The position numbers and the translations under genes were made by a program. Shown piece after piece: positions 16,687-26,530 of a stretch of DNA of 54,948 nt. The DNA is from Lachnospiraceae bacterium UBA7054 (GTDB taxonomy: Bacteria; Bacillota; Clostridia; Lachnospirales; Lachnospiraceae). The stretch covers positions 1 to 54,948 of the forward strand of contig DLAF01000065.1 in assembly GCA_002492725.1 (NCBI GenBank), in the 5' to 3' direction. How positions within the stretch are numbered: the first letter of the stretch is position 1; every line of letters begins with the position of its first letter. The notes under the pieces are model-generated. The model searched no databases, was not told where the DNA came from, and saw only the letters and a list, made by a program, of their open reading frames with translations.

Positions 16687-19293
16687 TTACTGTCTGACTA
16701 CCTTATAATCCCTTGCCGGAACCGCCACGCCATCCGGAGTTACCGCATCGGTATAGCTGTAATTTACATAGACCTTTGTGCCGTCCTCATAAACGGTACA
16801 AGACAAGTTCTCAGCAAGCTTCTCATGATCTGTCATCTGTTGATCAAACACATGCCCCAGCTCACTGTTATATCTGTTATAAGTCTCCATCAGTCTGTCA
16901 TGGACCGCCTCGAAATCAGAAGCGTAATATTCCGTATAAAGCGTTTTCTGCAAAGCAAAAGCAGTCTCGCCCATCAGGGAGAAGGAAAGCCCCGCCCCGT
17001 ATTCCGCAGATTCCAACAACTCCTGCTCCTCATTACCGCATACATTCAAGGGTCTGCCTGTGTAATTCACAAAACCATGGATCGCAAGCTGATAAAACGG
17101 AACCTCTGCATCTAATATGGTATAGCCGCTGCCTGCCAGATCCATATCAGTCACCATATCCGCATAGGAAATGGCATAGTCATTACCCATTTTAATCAGA
17201 TTTTTCTGACCGCTGTCTCCAATCCGCTTCAGGCTCTCAGCCTGAGATTCCATAGCGCTTTGTCTGCTCACCGTATCCTTTAAATAATAATCGGAGGACA
17301 GATCCATACCCGTATCCCGGAACGCTACATTGGCACCGTACTTTGACGCGGCCGCTGCCAATGTATCAGTATTTTCTTGTATAATATCCGGATGCAGCAG
17401 ATAATAACTGTCCGTGTGCTCTCTTGCATTATATGTCACCGGATTGTAAATGAACAGTTCCGCTCTCTCCTTGGAAATGAAGCGTGCGGCATCCGTAAAG
17501 GAAAAGAAACCGTCAAGCAACCCGCTGTCATATTCGTAATGGGTCACACCCTCAAGATAAAGATCCGCGCCCAATTCCTTTGCCGTCCTGCCCAAGGATT
17601 CCAAATCCTTTTTGCTTCCGAGCGTGCGTATGGTCTTGGCCTTTCTTAATATTTTCTGGTTCACGCCGCCGTTGCACCACCCCGTCAGCTTGGCGGAAAT
17701 GTTACTCATTCCCTCTCCGGAAAGCTGTCTAAGCATATCCTCTGCTTCGCTGTATTTGGTAAGCCGCAGGGGACGGGAAACCGGCACGCCTAATACCTGC
17801 TTTACCTTATCCACGGCGCCCACGATTTCCAGCGACACCGGCGTCGTTTGATCATCATTTTGCTTAAAATATCCGTTATATTTATTCTGCAGATAACCCT
17901 GATAGGTCTTTGCCATATCCACGTAATCATTGCTGTTCACGAAGCAATAGCGCTGTGTCAGTGTCTCATGAGGCAGCGTCTCCAGAAACTTATAAGTATT
18001 CTGACTGCCGATATCACCTACCTCAAAGAGTTCGCGCGGGCTGATGCTGTAGACCGCGTTCACATAGTTATAGCTGCCGCCGTGACCGGCAATATCCGCC
18101 TGTATGGAAGCATAGGGCACGCCTTCCTCCAAAATACAAACAAAGGAATCGTCACCGTTCGCAATGCCGAACGCATTAAAGTATGCCCTCGTGTCATGTA
18201 CCACGGCGTCTCTCGATAACGCCATATCCCAGCCGTACATATTCGCATAATAAGCTGCCTGAGACTGTTTATCATTATTAAAATTGATCAGTGCGCCGCC
18301 GCCCTCAGGCACCAGCATATAACCTGTATCTTCAGGACCGCCCGCTCCAAAATAGGGCAGCATTACCATGGTGTAGATGGGTGCGCTCTTTCTATACTGC
18401 ATATCATCCAGAGGCATCTCCACTACCAGATCGCCGTCGTCCAATCGATACGTCATGCTTACGTTAAACACCAGTTTGTCACTGGTCTTCAATTTATTGT
18501 TCAGCGCTTTATCCGCCTCCAAATCCTCCGCCGAGTATCCTGCCTCCTCAAAGATCTGTTCCAGCTTGATGGTAGACGCACCCGAAACCGTTGTTTCTCT
18601 CAGTATGTAGATCGGCTCTGTCTCCAGAATCGGATAATTCGCCAGCAGTTCGTCTTTATCTTCCTCCTCGTCTAAATCATTGATATCGTACTTTTTGTAA
18701 TAGCGGCGGATAAAGCTGGCATTTTTCTTGCCGGCAATCTCAAACCACTCCTTCATCTTTGCCTCAGTAGTGACCGGCGGAATCTTATACTCCTTATCCG
18801 CCTCGCCGATGGAATAATTGATCTTGATATAATCTTCACCCTGCTCGATTTCATAAAGCTTATTGTCGATACCGTAGCTGAAATTGTCAAAGGTGGTCTG
18901 CAATCCCGTAGCCTGGCTGAATGTTAAAAGCAGAGTAGACTGCAGCCTTCCCTTATAGGATGCTACTGCCAGCGGATCCGTATCCGCACCGGGAGGATTG
19001 GAGTACCAGATTTTCCCGGTCTCCTTCACCTCCAGCGTAAACTGCGTCGTTGTCGGATCCATGGTCATCTTTAACTTGTCATTTTCCACCACGATCGGGT
19101 CTTCCGTACCGCTGTAGCTGTTTACTTCCACTACCGGCTCCTGCTCCGTGGCGCTCTGGAAATAAATAATAACTACGATCGCCACTGCAATAACAGCCGT
19201 TATGATCACTGGCGCCGCCAGACTTTTCAACTGTCTGACCAATGCCTCCTTAAATTCCCGTTGTCTCACTGATTTTTCTTTCTTCATGGCCAT
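16687..19293 (-). CDS. DUF5696 family membrane-anchored protein
   Basis: An 868-residue protein with one N-terminal transmembrane helix (about residues 28-48) and a large extracytoplasmic part. It matches the DUF5696 type commonly seen beside CUT1 transporters. The order is a beta-rich N-terminal region (VVENDKLKMTMDPTTTQFTLEV onward), a central section with barrel-like alternation (DLYLEGVTHYEYDSG, NVAFRDTGMDLSSDYY) and a C-terminal beta region. This resembles a mutarotase-like domain plus barrel of some glycoside hydrolases, but I can assign no catalytic residue. Three in-frame ATGs are possible (19299, 19293, 19287). I prefer 19293 because AAAAGG lies 6 bases before it. It sits between the two permease pairs, implying work on the same oligosaccharides. 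Confidence 0.75.
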   Translation of the reverse strand: MAMKKEKSVRQREFKEALVRQLKSLAAPVIITAVIAVAIVVIIYFQSATEQEPVVEVNSYSGTEDPIVVENDKLKMTMDPTTTQFTLEVKETGKIWYSNPPGADTDPLAVASYKGRLQSTLLLTFSQATGLQTTFDNFSYGIDNKLYEIEQGEDYIKINYSIGEADKEYKIPPVTTEAKMKEWFEIAGKKNASFIRRYYKKYDINDLDEEEDKDELLANYPILETEPIYILRETTVSGASTIKLEQIFEEAGYSAEDLEADKALNNKLKTSDKLVFNVSMTYRLDDGDLVVEMPLDDMQYRKSAPIYTMVMLPYFGAGGPEDTGYMLVPEGGGALINFNNDKQSQAAYYANMYGWDMALSRDAVVHDTRAYFNAFGIANGDDSFVCILEEGVPYASIQADIAGHGGSYNYVNAVYSISPRELFEVGDIGSQNTYKFLETLPHETLTQRYCFVNSNDYVDMAKTYQGYLQNKYNGYFKQNDDQTTPVSLEIVGAVDKVKQVLGVPVSRPLRLTKYSEAEDMLRQLSGEGMSNISAKLTGWCNGGVNQKILRKAKTIRTLGSKKDLESLGRTAKELGADLYLEGVTHYEYDSGLLDGFFSFTDAARFISKERAELFIYNPVTYNAREHTDSYYLLHPDIIQENTDTLAAAASKYGANVAFRDTGMDLSSDYYLKDTVSRQSAMESQAESLKRIGDSGQKNLIKMGNDYAISYADMVTDMDLAGSGYTILDAEVPFYQLAIHGFVNYTGRPLNVCGNEEQELLESAEYGAGLSFSLMGETAFALQKTLYTEYYASDFEAVHDRLMETYNRYNSELGHVFDQQMTDHEKLAENLSCTVYEDGTKVYVNYSYTDAVTPDGVAVPARDYKVVRQ

Positions 19294-19360
19294 TCCCATC
19301 CTTTTCGTCCCGGCAAATGCGATTTATATCATTAGGAAATTGTGATATTTTGCTGCGCCG

Positions 19361-20017
19361 TTATAATCGGAACATGATCTCTTTCGCCAGGGATATAAAA
19401 TACGCCACGCCCTGAGCGATCATACCGAAAAACAACAACAGGATAAATAAGATCACCATCATTGCAAACAGACTCGCCACCATAAACAGCATATTCTTAC
19501 CCGCGCCAAATTCGTGAATCTGTCCCATGGCCGCAATCATCAGAAGCGCCGCCCATAATAGCGAAAGTGCGCTGATGACCATATAAAACTCCGCCTCATC
19601 CACGGTAACAAAATTGCTGAAGATCATTAACGGGAACTGCACCAACGGATACGGCGTCAATGCGTAGCAGCTTGCCATATATACCTGCCCGAGCCGCCCT
19701 TTACCGTCAAATAAAGTCGTAAGCCCCCAGTTGCCGACCACAAACATTGCAAGCGGAAACGCGACGCTGGCGATGTACAGGAAGATATTGATACCCTCCC
19801 AATAAACCGTTAGGAAAATAAAACTGGTATAGCGCAGTTTCAGGACTCTGATCAACAGCGTCAGAAACAGAATCGTATTTGCAGCCGCATAAGTTCCCCT
19901 TCTCTCATGGGTCAGATCCCAGAAGCCGTCCAGGGGATGGGTCGTGCAATACAGCGCAAATTTCAGACTCCTTACATATTCCTGATAGGTTTCTTTGTTT
20001 TTCAATGCAGCAATCAT
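19361..20017 (-). CDS. YIP1-family integral membrane protein
   Basis: A 218-residue polytopic membrane protein with about five hydrophobic segments. The layout (a short cytoplasmic N-terminus ending in THPLDGFWDLTHERRG, then a GRLGQVYMASCYALTPY segment) is that of bacterial YIP1-domain proteins. Its start overlaps the stop of the NHL-repeat gene by 4 bases (ATGA), so the two are translationally coupled. In bacteria the family has no firm function. Its fixed place between the NHL and DUF5696 genes suggests a structural part in a membrane complex. Confidence 0.75.
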   Translation of the reverse strand: MIAALKNKETYQEYVRSLKFALYCTTHPLDGFWDLTHERRGTYAAANTILFLTLLIRVLKLRYTSFIFLTVYWEGINIFLYIASVAFPLAMFVVGNWGLTTLFDGKGRLGQVYMASCYALTPYPLVQFPLMIFSNFVTVDEAEFYMVISALSLLWAALLMIAAMGQIHEFGAGKNMLFMVASLFAMMVILFILLLFFGMIAQGVAYFISLAKEIMFRL

Positions 20018-21537
20018 AACGGCCTCCCTGTCATCCGGTTCTCAAAGATATCTGCAGTATCGATTTCATACTTGACTCTCCTGATCTTGCCGATGCCCAT
20101 GGGAATCAGGAATATTGCCAGAATAACTATGACCAGCACAACAATGTGGTCCTCCACCCACTCCTTCCGGTATTGTTTATACGCTTTGGAATAGTTGTCG
20201 GCGTCATATTTTAATTCAAAATAATCCATTGCTTCCTCAAATTTCTTTTGGCGAAGCAAAGACCGACCGATGCCGATGTACGCCAAATCATAGTTGCCGT
20301 CCAGCTCCATGACTTTTTGCCAGCTTTCGCCGGAAACCACGTAATTTCCCTCGTCAAACTCTTCGATAGCGCTGTAGACCAGCTCACCGAACTCTGTCGG
20401 GGTAAACAGCGTCACGCTGCAGTCCAGGGAATCCAACACAAACAAATCGTGCCCCATATGCTCAATAGCCGCCGGCTGTCTGAAATAGCCGTCCATATTG
20501 CCGTTTCCGCCGAAGCAAAACACGGTCTTTCCCTGATCGTCATAGCCGAAAAGACGGCCGCGGTTTTTATCCAGACACACATAGATGTCATTTTCGAAAA
20601 CAGTTACGTCCGTAAAATAGGAAGGGCCTTCATAGCCGCCGCCCTCGCCCCAATACAAATCACCATAGACGGGATATTCACCATTCTCCACCAGGATATC
20701 GTTACCCATGAGGTTGAGCTTACGAATGGCGTCCGCCGCGCCTGAGTCCAGATCATCTTCCTCCTGCCCTCCGGCACAGGCGTAAATAAAGCCTTCATGA
20801 TCCATATAAATATTGTCGTATGCGGTAGGGACAAAGGATGCCATACGCTGCCTCTGCTCCTGTGTCGCCAATTTCTTCCAGACATAATCCACAAAGTCAA
20901 AGGTAACGGGAGTTGCGCCCACGAAGCCGGAAAACGTCCCGTCCGCTTCATACTTACACAAGCCCTGATTAATGCTCGTTGCGATACAATATACACGTCC
21001 TGCCGTATCCACAACAATCTTGGAAGGCTGGAAAACGCTGTCGGCGCTGACATTGGAATCCACCGGCAGATCAAACTGCATGAGGTAATTCAAATCACTG
21101 TCAACCTTTACGATCCTGGCATTGCCGTTATCGCTGATAAAGATGTCGCCTTCCTCCGATATGGCTATGTCGGTGGGACTCGCTAACGCCGTGACATCCG
21201 TGTCGCCCTTTATGCTGTCAAAGATGCGCGCAACCGTAAACGCTTCCGTGCCGGTGCGCTCCAACTGCACAATACGGTTATTTCCCGTATCGCATATGTA
21301 GAGCATATTGTCCTTGGCAAACAGACCCTGCGGATTCTTGAAGTTCACGTCCAGGCCAAAGGATGACGCCGTATAGACATTTGTGACCGAATAAGCGTCC
21401 GGCGAATCCTGCACATCGCCCCAATAATCATAATTATAAGTATAACTTCTCTCCGCCGCCATAACGCTTAGTGAGGACGTTGCAAAGACCGCTGCTCCAA
21501 GTGCCAAAGCGCCTATTGATTTGATCATCTTTTTCAT
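20014..21537 (-). CDS. NHL-repeat beta-propeller protein with C-terminal transmembrane helix
   Basis: A 507-residue exported protein. The signal peptide is about residues 1-28 (MKKMIKSIGALALGAAVFA, cleavage after VMA). A six-bladed NHL propeller follows in about 50-380, with repeats such as NPQGLFAKDNMLYICDTGNNRIV and SPTDIAISEEGDIFISDNGNARIV. A helical, TPR-like stretch comes next (about 385-450) and a transmembrane helix near 460-480 ends in a short cytoplasmic tail. The frame extends to an ATG at 21549, but GAGGTGG lies directly before the ATG at 21537, which I choose. It starts 18 bases after a permease gene and overlaps the YIP1 gene. The propeller may bind glycan or protein partners; no enzymatic function is evident. 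Confidence 0.8.
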   Translation of the reverse strand: MKKMIKSIGALALGAAVFATSSLSVMAAERSYTYNYDYWGDVQDSPDAYSVTNVYTASSFGLDVNFKNPQGLFAKDNMLYICDTGNNRIVQLERTGTEAFTVARIFDSIKGDTDVTALASPTDIAISEEGDIFISDNGNARIVKVDSDLNYLMQFDLPVDSNVSADSVFQPSKIVVDTAGRVYCIATSINQGLCKYEADGTFSGFVGATPVTFDFVDYVWKKLATQEQRQRMASFVPTAYDNIYMDHEGFIYACAGGQEEDDLDSGAADAIRKLNLMGNDILVENGEYPVYGDLYWGEGGGYEGPSYFTDVTVFENDIYVCLDKNRGRLFGYDDQGKTVFCFGGNGNMDGYFRQPAAIEHMGHDLFVLDSLDCSVTLFTPTEFGELVYSAIEEFDEGNYVVSGESWQKVMELDGNYDLAYIGIGRSLLRQKKFEEAMDYFELKYDADNYSKAYKQYRKEWVEDHIVVLVIVILAIFLIPMGIGKIRRVKYEIDTADIFENRMTGRPL

Positions 21538-21555
21538 ACGCCACCTCATTTACTG

Positions 21556-22464
21556 TTAATCTTTCAAGCCTGAGCTTGCCATTGTCTCCAAGATCTGGCT
21601 CTCAGAGAAGATAAAGATCGCAATGGGCACGATCATCAAAACGACCAAAACCGCTGCGCCCTGTCCTGTTCTCGCGATACCGCCGCTCTGAATCTGCTGC
21701 ATCGCATACACGAGCGTTTTCTTCTGTTCAGAATAGATGAAAGTAGCGGCCTTATTGTTCCACAAACCCTGCACGGAAAAGATGATAAGCGTCATCCACG
21801 CAGGTTTCACATTCGGCATTACAATGCCGGAAAACACGCGCCACTCGCTGGCACCGTCAATCTTTGCCGCCTCGATCAGAGACGTAGGGAGGCCTTCCAT
21901 GAACTGCTTCATCAAAAACAGCCCCATCGGCGATGCAAAAGCCGGAATAATGATGGACCAATAGGTATCGATCCAGCCAAGCTTATTTAAGATCAGATAG
22001 TTTGGTATCTGTGTAACATAGCCGGTAAACATCATCGCCACGGTAACCAGCTTAAAGAAAGTCTGATTGCCCGGAAAATCATATTTCGCCAAAACAAAGG
22101 CTCCCATGGATGCCACAAGCAGATGTCCGAAGGTTCCCACAAACGTTATAAAGACCGTGTTGAACAGATATCTCGAGAAGGTGACCCACGATTTTCCCAT
22201 CGTTACAAACAAATCGGAAAAATTATCAAATGTGGGATTCTGCGCCAAAATCTTCGGCGGAAACTTGAATAATTCATCCAAAGGCTTCAACGCGCTGCTC
22301 ACCGCATAAATCAACGGGAACGCCATAACCACCGCCACCATCAGCAGAAACAGATACAGGAAAAGATCTCCTATGATAGAGCGGTTGGGTTTTCTTCTCT
22401 TGATCAGCTTTTTGCGGTAAACCGGCTCCAAATTTTCTTGCTTTTTCTTGCTCTTTTTGCTCAT
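21556..22464 (-). CDS. CUT1 carbohydrate ABC transporter permease, MalG-type
   Basis: A 302-residue permease with a Lys/Arg-rich cytoplasmic N-terminus, about six transmembrane helices and the EAA loop IEAAKIDGASEWRVFSGIVMP. It begins 1 base after the stop of the MalF-type partner, so the two are coupled. With 22466-23404 and the binding protein at 23404-26382 it makes the first CUT1 set of the operon. Confidence 0.92.
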   Translation of the reverse strand: MSKKSKKKQENLEPVYRKKLIKRRKPNRSIIGDLFLYLFLLMVAVVMAFPLIYAVSSALKPLDELFKFPPKILAQNPTFDNFSDLFVTMGKSWVTFSRYLFNTVFITFVGTFGHLLVASMGAFVLAKYDFPGNQTFFKLVTVAMMFTGYVTQIPNYLILNKLGWIDTYWSIIIPAFASPMGLFLMKQFMEGLPTSLIEAAKIDGASEWRVFSGIVMPNVKPAWMTLIIFSVQGLWNNKAATFIYSEQKKTLVYAMQQIQSGGIARTGQGAAVLVVLMIVPIAIFIFSESQILETMASSGLKD

Positions 22465-22465
22465 A

Positions 22466-23404
22466 TCAGGTTCCCACCCTCCTCAACAGACTTTGAATTG
22501 CTTTGTTGCAAAGTATCATCATCAGGAACAGGATGGTCGCAATGGCACATGCGTAACCCATCTCAAACCTAGTGAAGCCATAGTCGAACAGATGTGTTAC
22601 TATCGTACGCGCCGCATAATCCGTACTGGGATATCCGCACAGCGCCATGGTAACGTCACAGACACCGAACGCCTGCGTGATCGACATAACCGCGCCAAAC
22701 ATCAGCATGGGACGCATATTGGGAAGGGTTATGTACCACAACTCCTGCCAGCGGTTCTTCACGCCGTCCATGTATCCCGCTTCAAACTGCGATCTGTCTA
22801 CGCCCTGCAGACCTGCCACAAAAGAAAGGAAGCCCGTGCCCAGACTCATCCATAAAATGACGAGCATACAGATTGGCAGCATATAATCCGGATTGATAAA
22901 CCACAGCACCGGCGTATCGATTATGCCTATATTCATCAGAAAAGCGTTTACATATCCGTAAGCGTCTCCCCGGAAGAACACGGAGAAGATCACGTAACAG
23001 TTGCCCGCAATTGACGGTGCATAGAACACGACCACCGCCACGCTGCGTACCCATCTGGGCAGCTCGTTGATCAGCCACGCAAACAGGAAAGACATAATAT
23101 ATCCCAGAGGACCGGTAATGACTGCTATCATCAATGTGTTCTTCAGACCGATGAGGAAGATATCATCGTCAAGAATCAGGCTGATATAATTCTGCAGTCC
23201 GATAAACCGCGGCTTTTCCAGAATATTATAGTAAGTAAAGCCATAAAATATGGAAATGACCACCGGTGCCACAAAAAACAGCGTGAACAGCAGCGCATAG
23301 GGCAGGAGAAACAGATAACACATCTTACTCCGTTTTGCCTTCTTCCACGCAACCTGCAGATTGTGTTTGCGCAGAATAAAATATTTTCTGATATAATTTC
23401 CCAT
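22466..23404 (-). CDS. CUT1 carbohydrate ABC transporter permease, MalF-type
   Basis: A 312-residue permease with six predicted helices and an EAA-type loop (FEAGYMDGVKNRWQELWYIT, with Gly instead of the second Ala). The ATG at 23404 overlaps the stop of the large binding protein (TAATG), which shows tight coupling to its partner. It supplies half of the membrane channel for the first CUT1 set. No ATPase gene accompanies it. Confidence 0.92.
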   Translation of the reverse strand: MGNYIRKYFILRKHNLQVAWKKAKRSKMCYLFLLPYALLFTLFFVAPVVISIFYGFTYYNILEKPRFIGLQNYISLILDDDIFLIGLKNTLMIAVITGPLGYIMSFLFAWLINELPRWVRSVAVVVFYAPSIAGNCYVIFSVFFRGDAYGYVNAFLMNIGIIDTPVLWFINPDYMLPICMLVILWMSLGTGFLSFVAGLQGVDRSQFEAGYMDGVKNRWQELWYITLPNMRPMLMFGAVMSITQAFGVCDVTMALCGYPSTDYAARTIVTHLFDYGFTRFEMGYACAIATILFLMMILCNKAIQSLLRRVGT

Positions 23405-26382
23405 TACTGCACCCCCTGCTCCTCGTCTATCGGCAACCCAAATTCGATCCGTTTCTTCTTGATCTCATCATTTATGGTAACGGCATAGTCAATGATGGTC
23501 TCGCGTGAGTCGGTCTTTTCATTGATCACCTTTCTGATGGCATTGGTGATATGACGTCCCGTAAAGTAACCGCCGGGCACCTCTCTGATACCTACCGTCT
23601 CATCCCACTGCGCATCCAGCACCTTGATGTCGTCATTGCTCCAGGAAAGCTGAACAAACGCATCTTTATTTGCCGTGGCATAACGCGCCGAAGATCCGAG
23701 CAGTGCCTCGATCTCCCGTCCGAAACGCACCTGCGTATCAGGCTGCGCCCACCACTTCATAAACTCCCAAGACTTATTCCGCAGGCTTTCATCCTCGGTA
23801 GCGACCATCATCGTAGCATTACCGGTAATAAAATCGGAACGGTCTATGTATGTGCTGCCGTCCGCCGCAGTACGCTCCGTACCGGGGATCAGTGTGAAAT
23901 CCCAAAGACCCCTGATCTCAGGTGCAGACACCATCAAGGTGTTGTAGGTCGAATACGCCGCAACGCCGATGGGCATCTCGCCGGAACGGAAACGGCTCAC
24001 AAAATCATATATGGTAGGCAGGCCGTAATCGTTAAAATATCTGACATAATCTTTGAATGCCCTTACACCGGCTTCGTCGTCGACTACCGTCTTCGTCCCC
24101 TCGCCGTTATACATATCTCCTCCATATTGGTAGAGAAGCGTGAAGTATAAAGACAGATCCGGTGCATTGGAGGCGACCGCCGTAGTCGCCGTTGCGGTGG
24201 TGCTTGAACCTGCCGCCGTCGGGATACCCACCGAAAGGTTGTTTCCCTGAATCGTAGGCAGCATTTCGATCAGCTCCTGCCATGTATCAGGCGGCTCCAA
24301 CCCCAGTTCCTCCATAACGTCCGTCCTGTAGAACATTACGTTAAAGGTCTGCGTTTCGGGTATCGCATAAATATGTCCGTCAAGAGCGTACTGTTCATAC
24401 GAACTTGCCGTATAGTGGGAGAACGTTTCCTCCCAGTCATCAAACTGCGTCAAATCTTCCGCCGCGTTTCGAAGCGCATAGTTCACCGGCTGATCGGCTG
24501 CCACGGAAAGTACCACGTTTGGTCCTCTTCCCGCCATAACCGCATTCATCAATGCGCTGGGATCGACAATCTCCACATTGACCTTAACGCCGCTGTTTGG
24601 TGTGAAGGTGTCGTCAACCATGGACTTTAAGATCGTGCCCTGGTCGCGGCCGGTCAGAACCCATACCTTGACGATCTCCTCTTCTCCGCCTTCTTCGTAG
24701 ACATCGCCCACTGCATTATAGTTCACCACAAAGGAAGCCGCAAACGACTTTGCCTCATGCCACAGCTTCGAAGGCACATTCGCCTTCTTCTTTTCCGGCG
24801 ATACATTCACGCCGCTCACCACCAGATAATCCACATCCAGTTTCGTCTCGCTCAGTTTCAGGGACGATGTGCCAAGAGCGGTGATATTATCTTTAAATGT
24901 CACAAATTCCAAGCTAATCTTCTGCGGTTTCTTGCAAAAACGCTCCAGCTGTTGGGCAACCGTCTGTGCCGACGCGATTCCGTCAGCCTTCTGGCCGCTG
25001 TATGCAACCATATCGTCCACCAGCTTATACAGGCGCTTTGACTCAAGATCCATTGCCTGCATAATCTCGGGATAACTTCTCTCAATGTAATAATCCCTGT
25101 ACTTATCGGGATTGGCGCCTATGTAGACCAAAACCTTTCTATAGATCTGATTCAGTCTGAATGTGGAATCTTCCAATTCCTCAAGGATACTGCCTACGCC
25201 GCCAAGCGTAGCCTCCAGCCGTATCGTATGAACGCCCTTGGTCAGATAGAAATTGTACGGCGTGCCCTCAGCATCCGCCAGATCAAGATAATCCCAGTCG
25301 TTGCTGTATTCAAAAGAAATCGCCTTCATTTCATCAAAGGGGATCTCGCCGTCTATGTATACGCTTCTGCTGGATACGGCACCGCGTGAATAATTCTGGC
25401 GGCCCTTGACCATGATATTATAGTAACCGTCCTCCGGCACTTCAAAATCCCATTCGATCCACTGCCCCGAACTTCTCCATGCCTCGCCGCCCACGTAATT
25501 GAGCAGGGTCTTTGTGACACTGTTAGGCTGAGTCGTCGGAGACGATCTGTCATATTTTGCATATAAGGAAGATTCAGAACGATAAGTGGAATCCTCGCCC
25601 TCGATAAGAGTCATATAATTTTTGGCCGAATCGGATGACGCGTCGGCCGGTTGATCAGCCAGATACTCCTCATAAGTGGCAATTTCCTGAACAGGAACGA
25701 TGTCCAATCTGCGAAGAACCATAGGCTCGTTCGCCGCCTCAAGGCCGATGGTATTTACACCCTTTTCCAGATAAAACACATAGGGATCCGTAATATATCC
25801 CATGTCATCTTTAAAATATGCCTTCTGCCAATCGTAAACTTCGATCTGGCTGGGTCTGATCTCATTGCCCTGATTATCCACCGTAGGGTCTGCGGCATCC
25901 GTCCAGATCCTGCTGAAGGAAATATTTCTCGCATCCCCAAAAGGAATTTCGCCGTTCACATACACCACACGCTCCGCCGCCACACCTCTGGATTCGGGAA
26001 GCAGATACTCCATACAGATATTATAAAATCCGGTCTCCGGCACATCCACTTTCCAAGTGACCTTGGAATCCGTGTCCGTAAACAGAGCCTTCTCTTCTCC
26101 TTCATAATCCGTGTACACTTCCACGCCGCCATCTGCTTCGTAGTCGTACAGATCCACCTCTGCACTCTGGGTCGGATGCGCTGCGCCCGCGTGGTCATTC
26201 AGATATCCCGTATAGGTGTCCTCTCTCTCCATGCCTGCTACATCAGTAGAAAGGTCTGCGCCCGCATATTTATCATGGAAATTTTCCACACCACGCATCG
26301 TTATCATAACAACGATCAACGCTACCACCACTACCGCTACTGCTGCGATTGCTATCCTCTTGTTCCTGACAGAGCTTCCCAT
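23404..26382 (-). CDS. Membrane-anchored solute-binding protein with two N-terminal sugar-binding-like domains
   Basis: A 992-residue protein, about twice the usual size of a sugar-binding protein. An N-terminal transmembrane helix (about residues 9-28) anchors it; there is no lipobox. Two related beta-sandwich modules follow at about 70-240 and 265-420. Each carries a (V/I)Y(V/I)(N/D)GEIPF motif, an ISF segment, then FYL-KGV-TI-LEA, suggesting an internal duplication of a carbohydrate-binding-like domain. A helical linker leads to an SBP_bac_1 domain in about 540-980. The ATG at 26382 is chosen over 26394 because GGAGG sits 5 bases before it. It is the first gene of the operon and divergent from the YesN-type regulator. 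It could capture a branched polysaccharide with its tandem modules and pass oligosaccharides to its own binding domain; this is inference. Confidence 0.87.
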   Translation of the reverse strand: MGSSVRNKRIAIAAVAVVVVALIVVMITMRGVENFHDKYAGADLSTDVAGMEREDTYTGYLNDHAGAAHPTQSAEVDLYDYEADGGVEVYTDYEGEEKALFTDTDSKVTWKVDVPETGFYNICMEYLLPESRGVAAERVVYVNGEIPFGDARNISFSRIWTDAADPTVDNQGNEIRPSQIEVYDWQKAYFKDDMGYITDPYVFYLEKGVNTIGLEAANEPMVLRRLDIVPVQEIATYEEYLADQPADASSDSAKNYMTLIEGEDSTYRSESSLYAKYDRSSPTTQPNSVTKTLLNYVGGEAWRSSGQWIEWDFEVPEDGYYNIMVKGRQNYSRGAVSSRSVYIDGEIPFDEMKAISFEYSNDWDYLDLADAEGTPYNFYLTKGVHTIRLEATLGGVGSILEELEDSTFRLNQIYRKVLVYIGANPDKYRDYYIERSYPEIMQAMDLESKRLYKLVDDMVAYSGQKADGIASAQTVAQQLERFCKKPQKISLEFVTFKDNITALGTSSLKLSETKLDVDYLVVSGVNVSPEKKKANVPSKLWHEAKSFAASFVVNYNAVGDVYEEGGEEEIVKVWVLTGRDQGTILKSMVDDTFTPNSGVKVNVEIVDPSALMNAVMAGRGPNVVLSVAADQPVNYALRNAAEDLTQFDDWEETFSHYTASSYEQYALDGHIYAIPETQTFNVMFYRTDVMEELGLEPPDTWQELIEMLPTIQGNNLSVGIPTAAGSSTTATATTAVASNAPDLSLYFTLLYQYGGDMYNGEGTKTVVDDEAGVRAFKDYVRYFNDYGLPTIYDFVSRFRSGEMPIGVAAYSTYNTLMVSAPEIRGLWDFTLIPGTERTAADGSTYIDRSDFITGNATMMVATEDESLRNKSWEFMKWWAQPDTQVRFGREIEALLGSSARYATANKDAFVQLSWSNDDIKVLDAQWDETVGIREVPGGYFTGRHITNAIRKVINEKTDSRETIIDYAVTINDEIKKKRIEFGLPIDEEQGVQ

Positions 26383-26502
26383 ACTTTCCTCCATAAAAAA
26401 ACGATAAAATTAATACACTAATCAGTTTTATTAGCCTGCATTTCATTTTAGCAGATAATATGTAATAATCGCACCACCCAAATTATACATAAACCCGTAA
26501 TA

Positions 26503-26530
26503 ATTATACCTTTAACGTTTTTCATGCCAA
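26503..26530 (-). promoter_or_regulatory. Sigma-A type promoter of the double CUT1 operon
   Basis: On the minus strand TTGGCA (26530-26525) and TATAAT (26508-26503) are 16 bases apart, a near-consensus vegetative promoter. It lies in the 271-base region between the solute-binding protein gene and the divergent regulator and gives a leader of about 110 bases. A TTGACA on the plus strand at 26588-26593 may belong to the regulator's promoter, but its -10 is poor. The rest of the gap is AT-rich with no gene. Confidence 0.7.
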
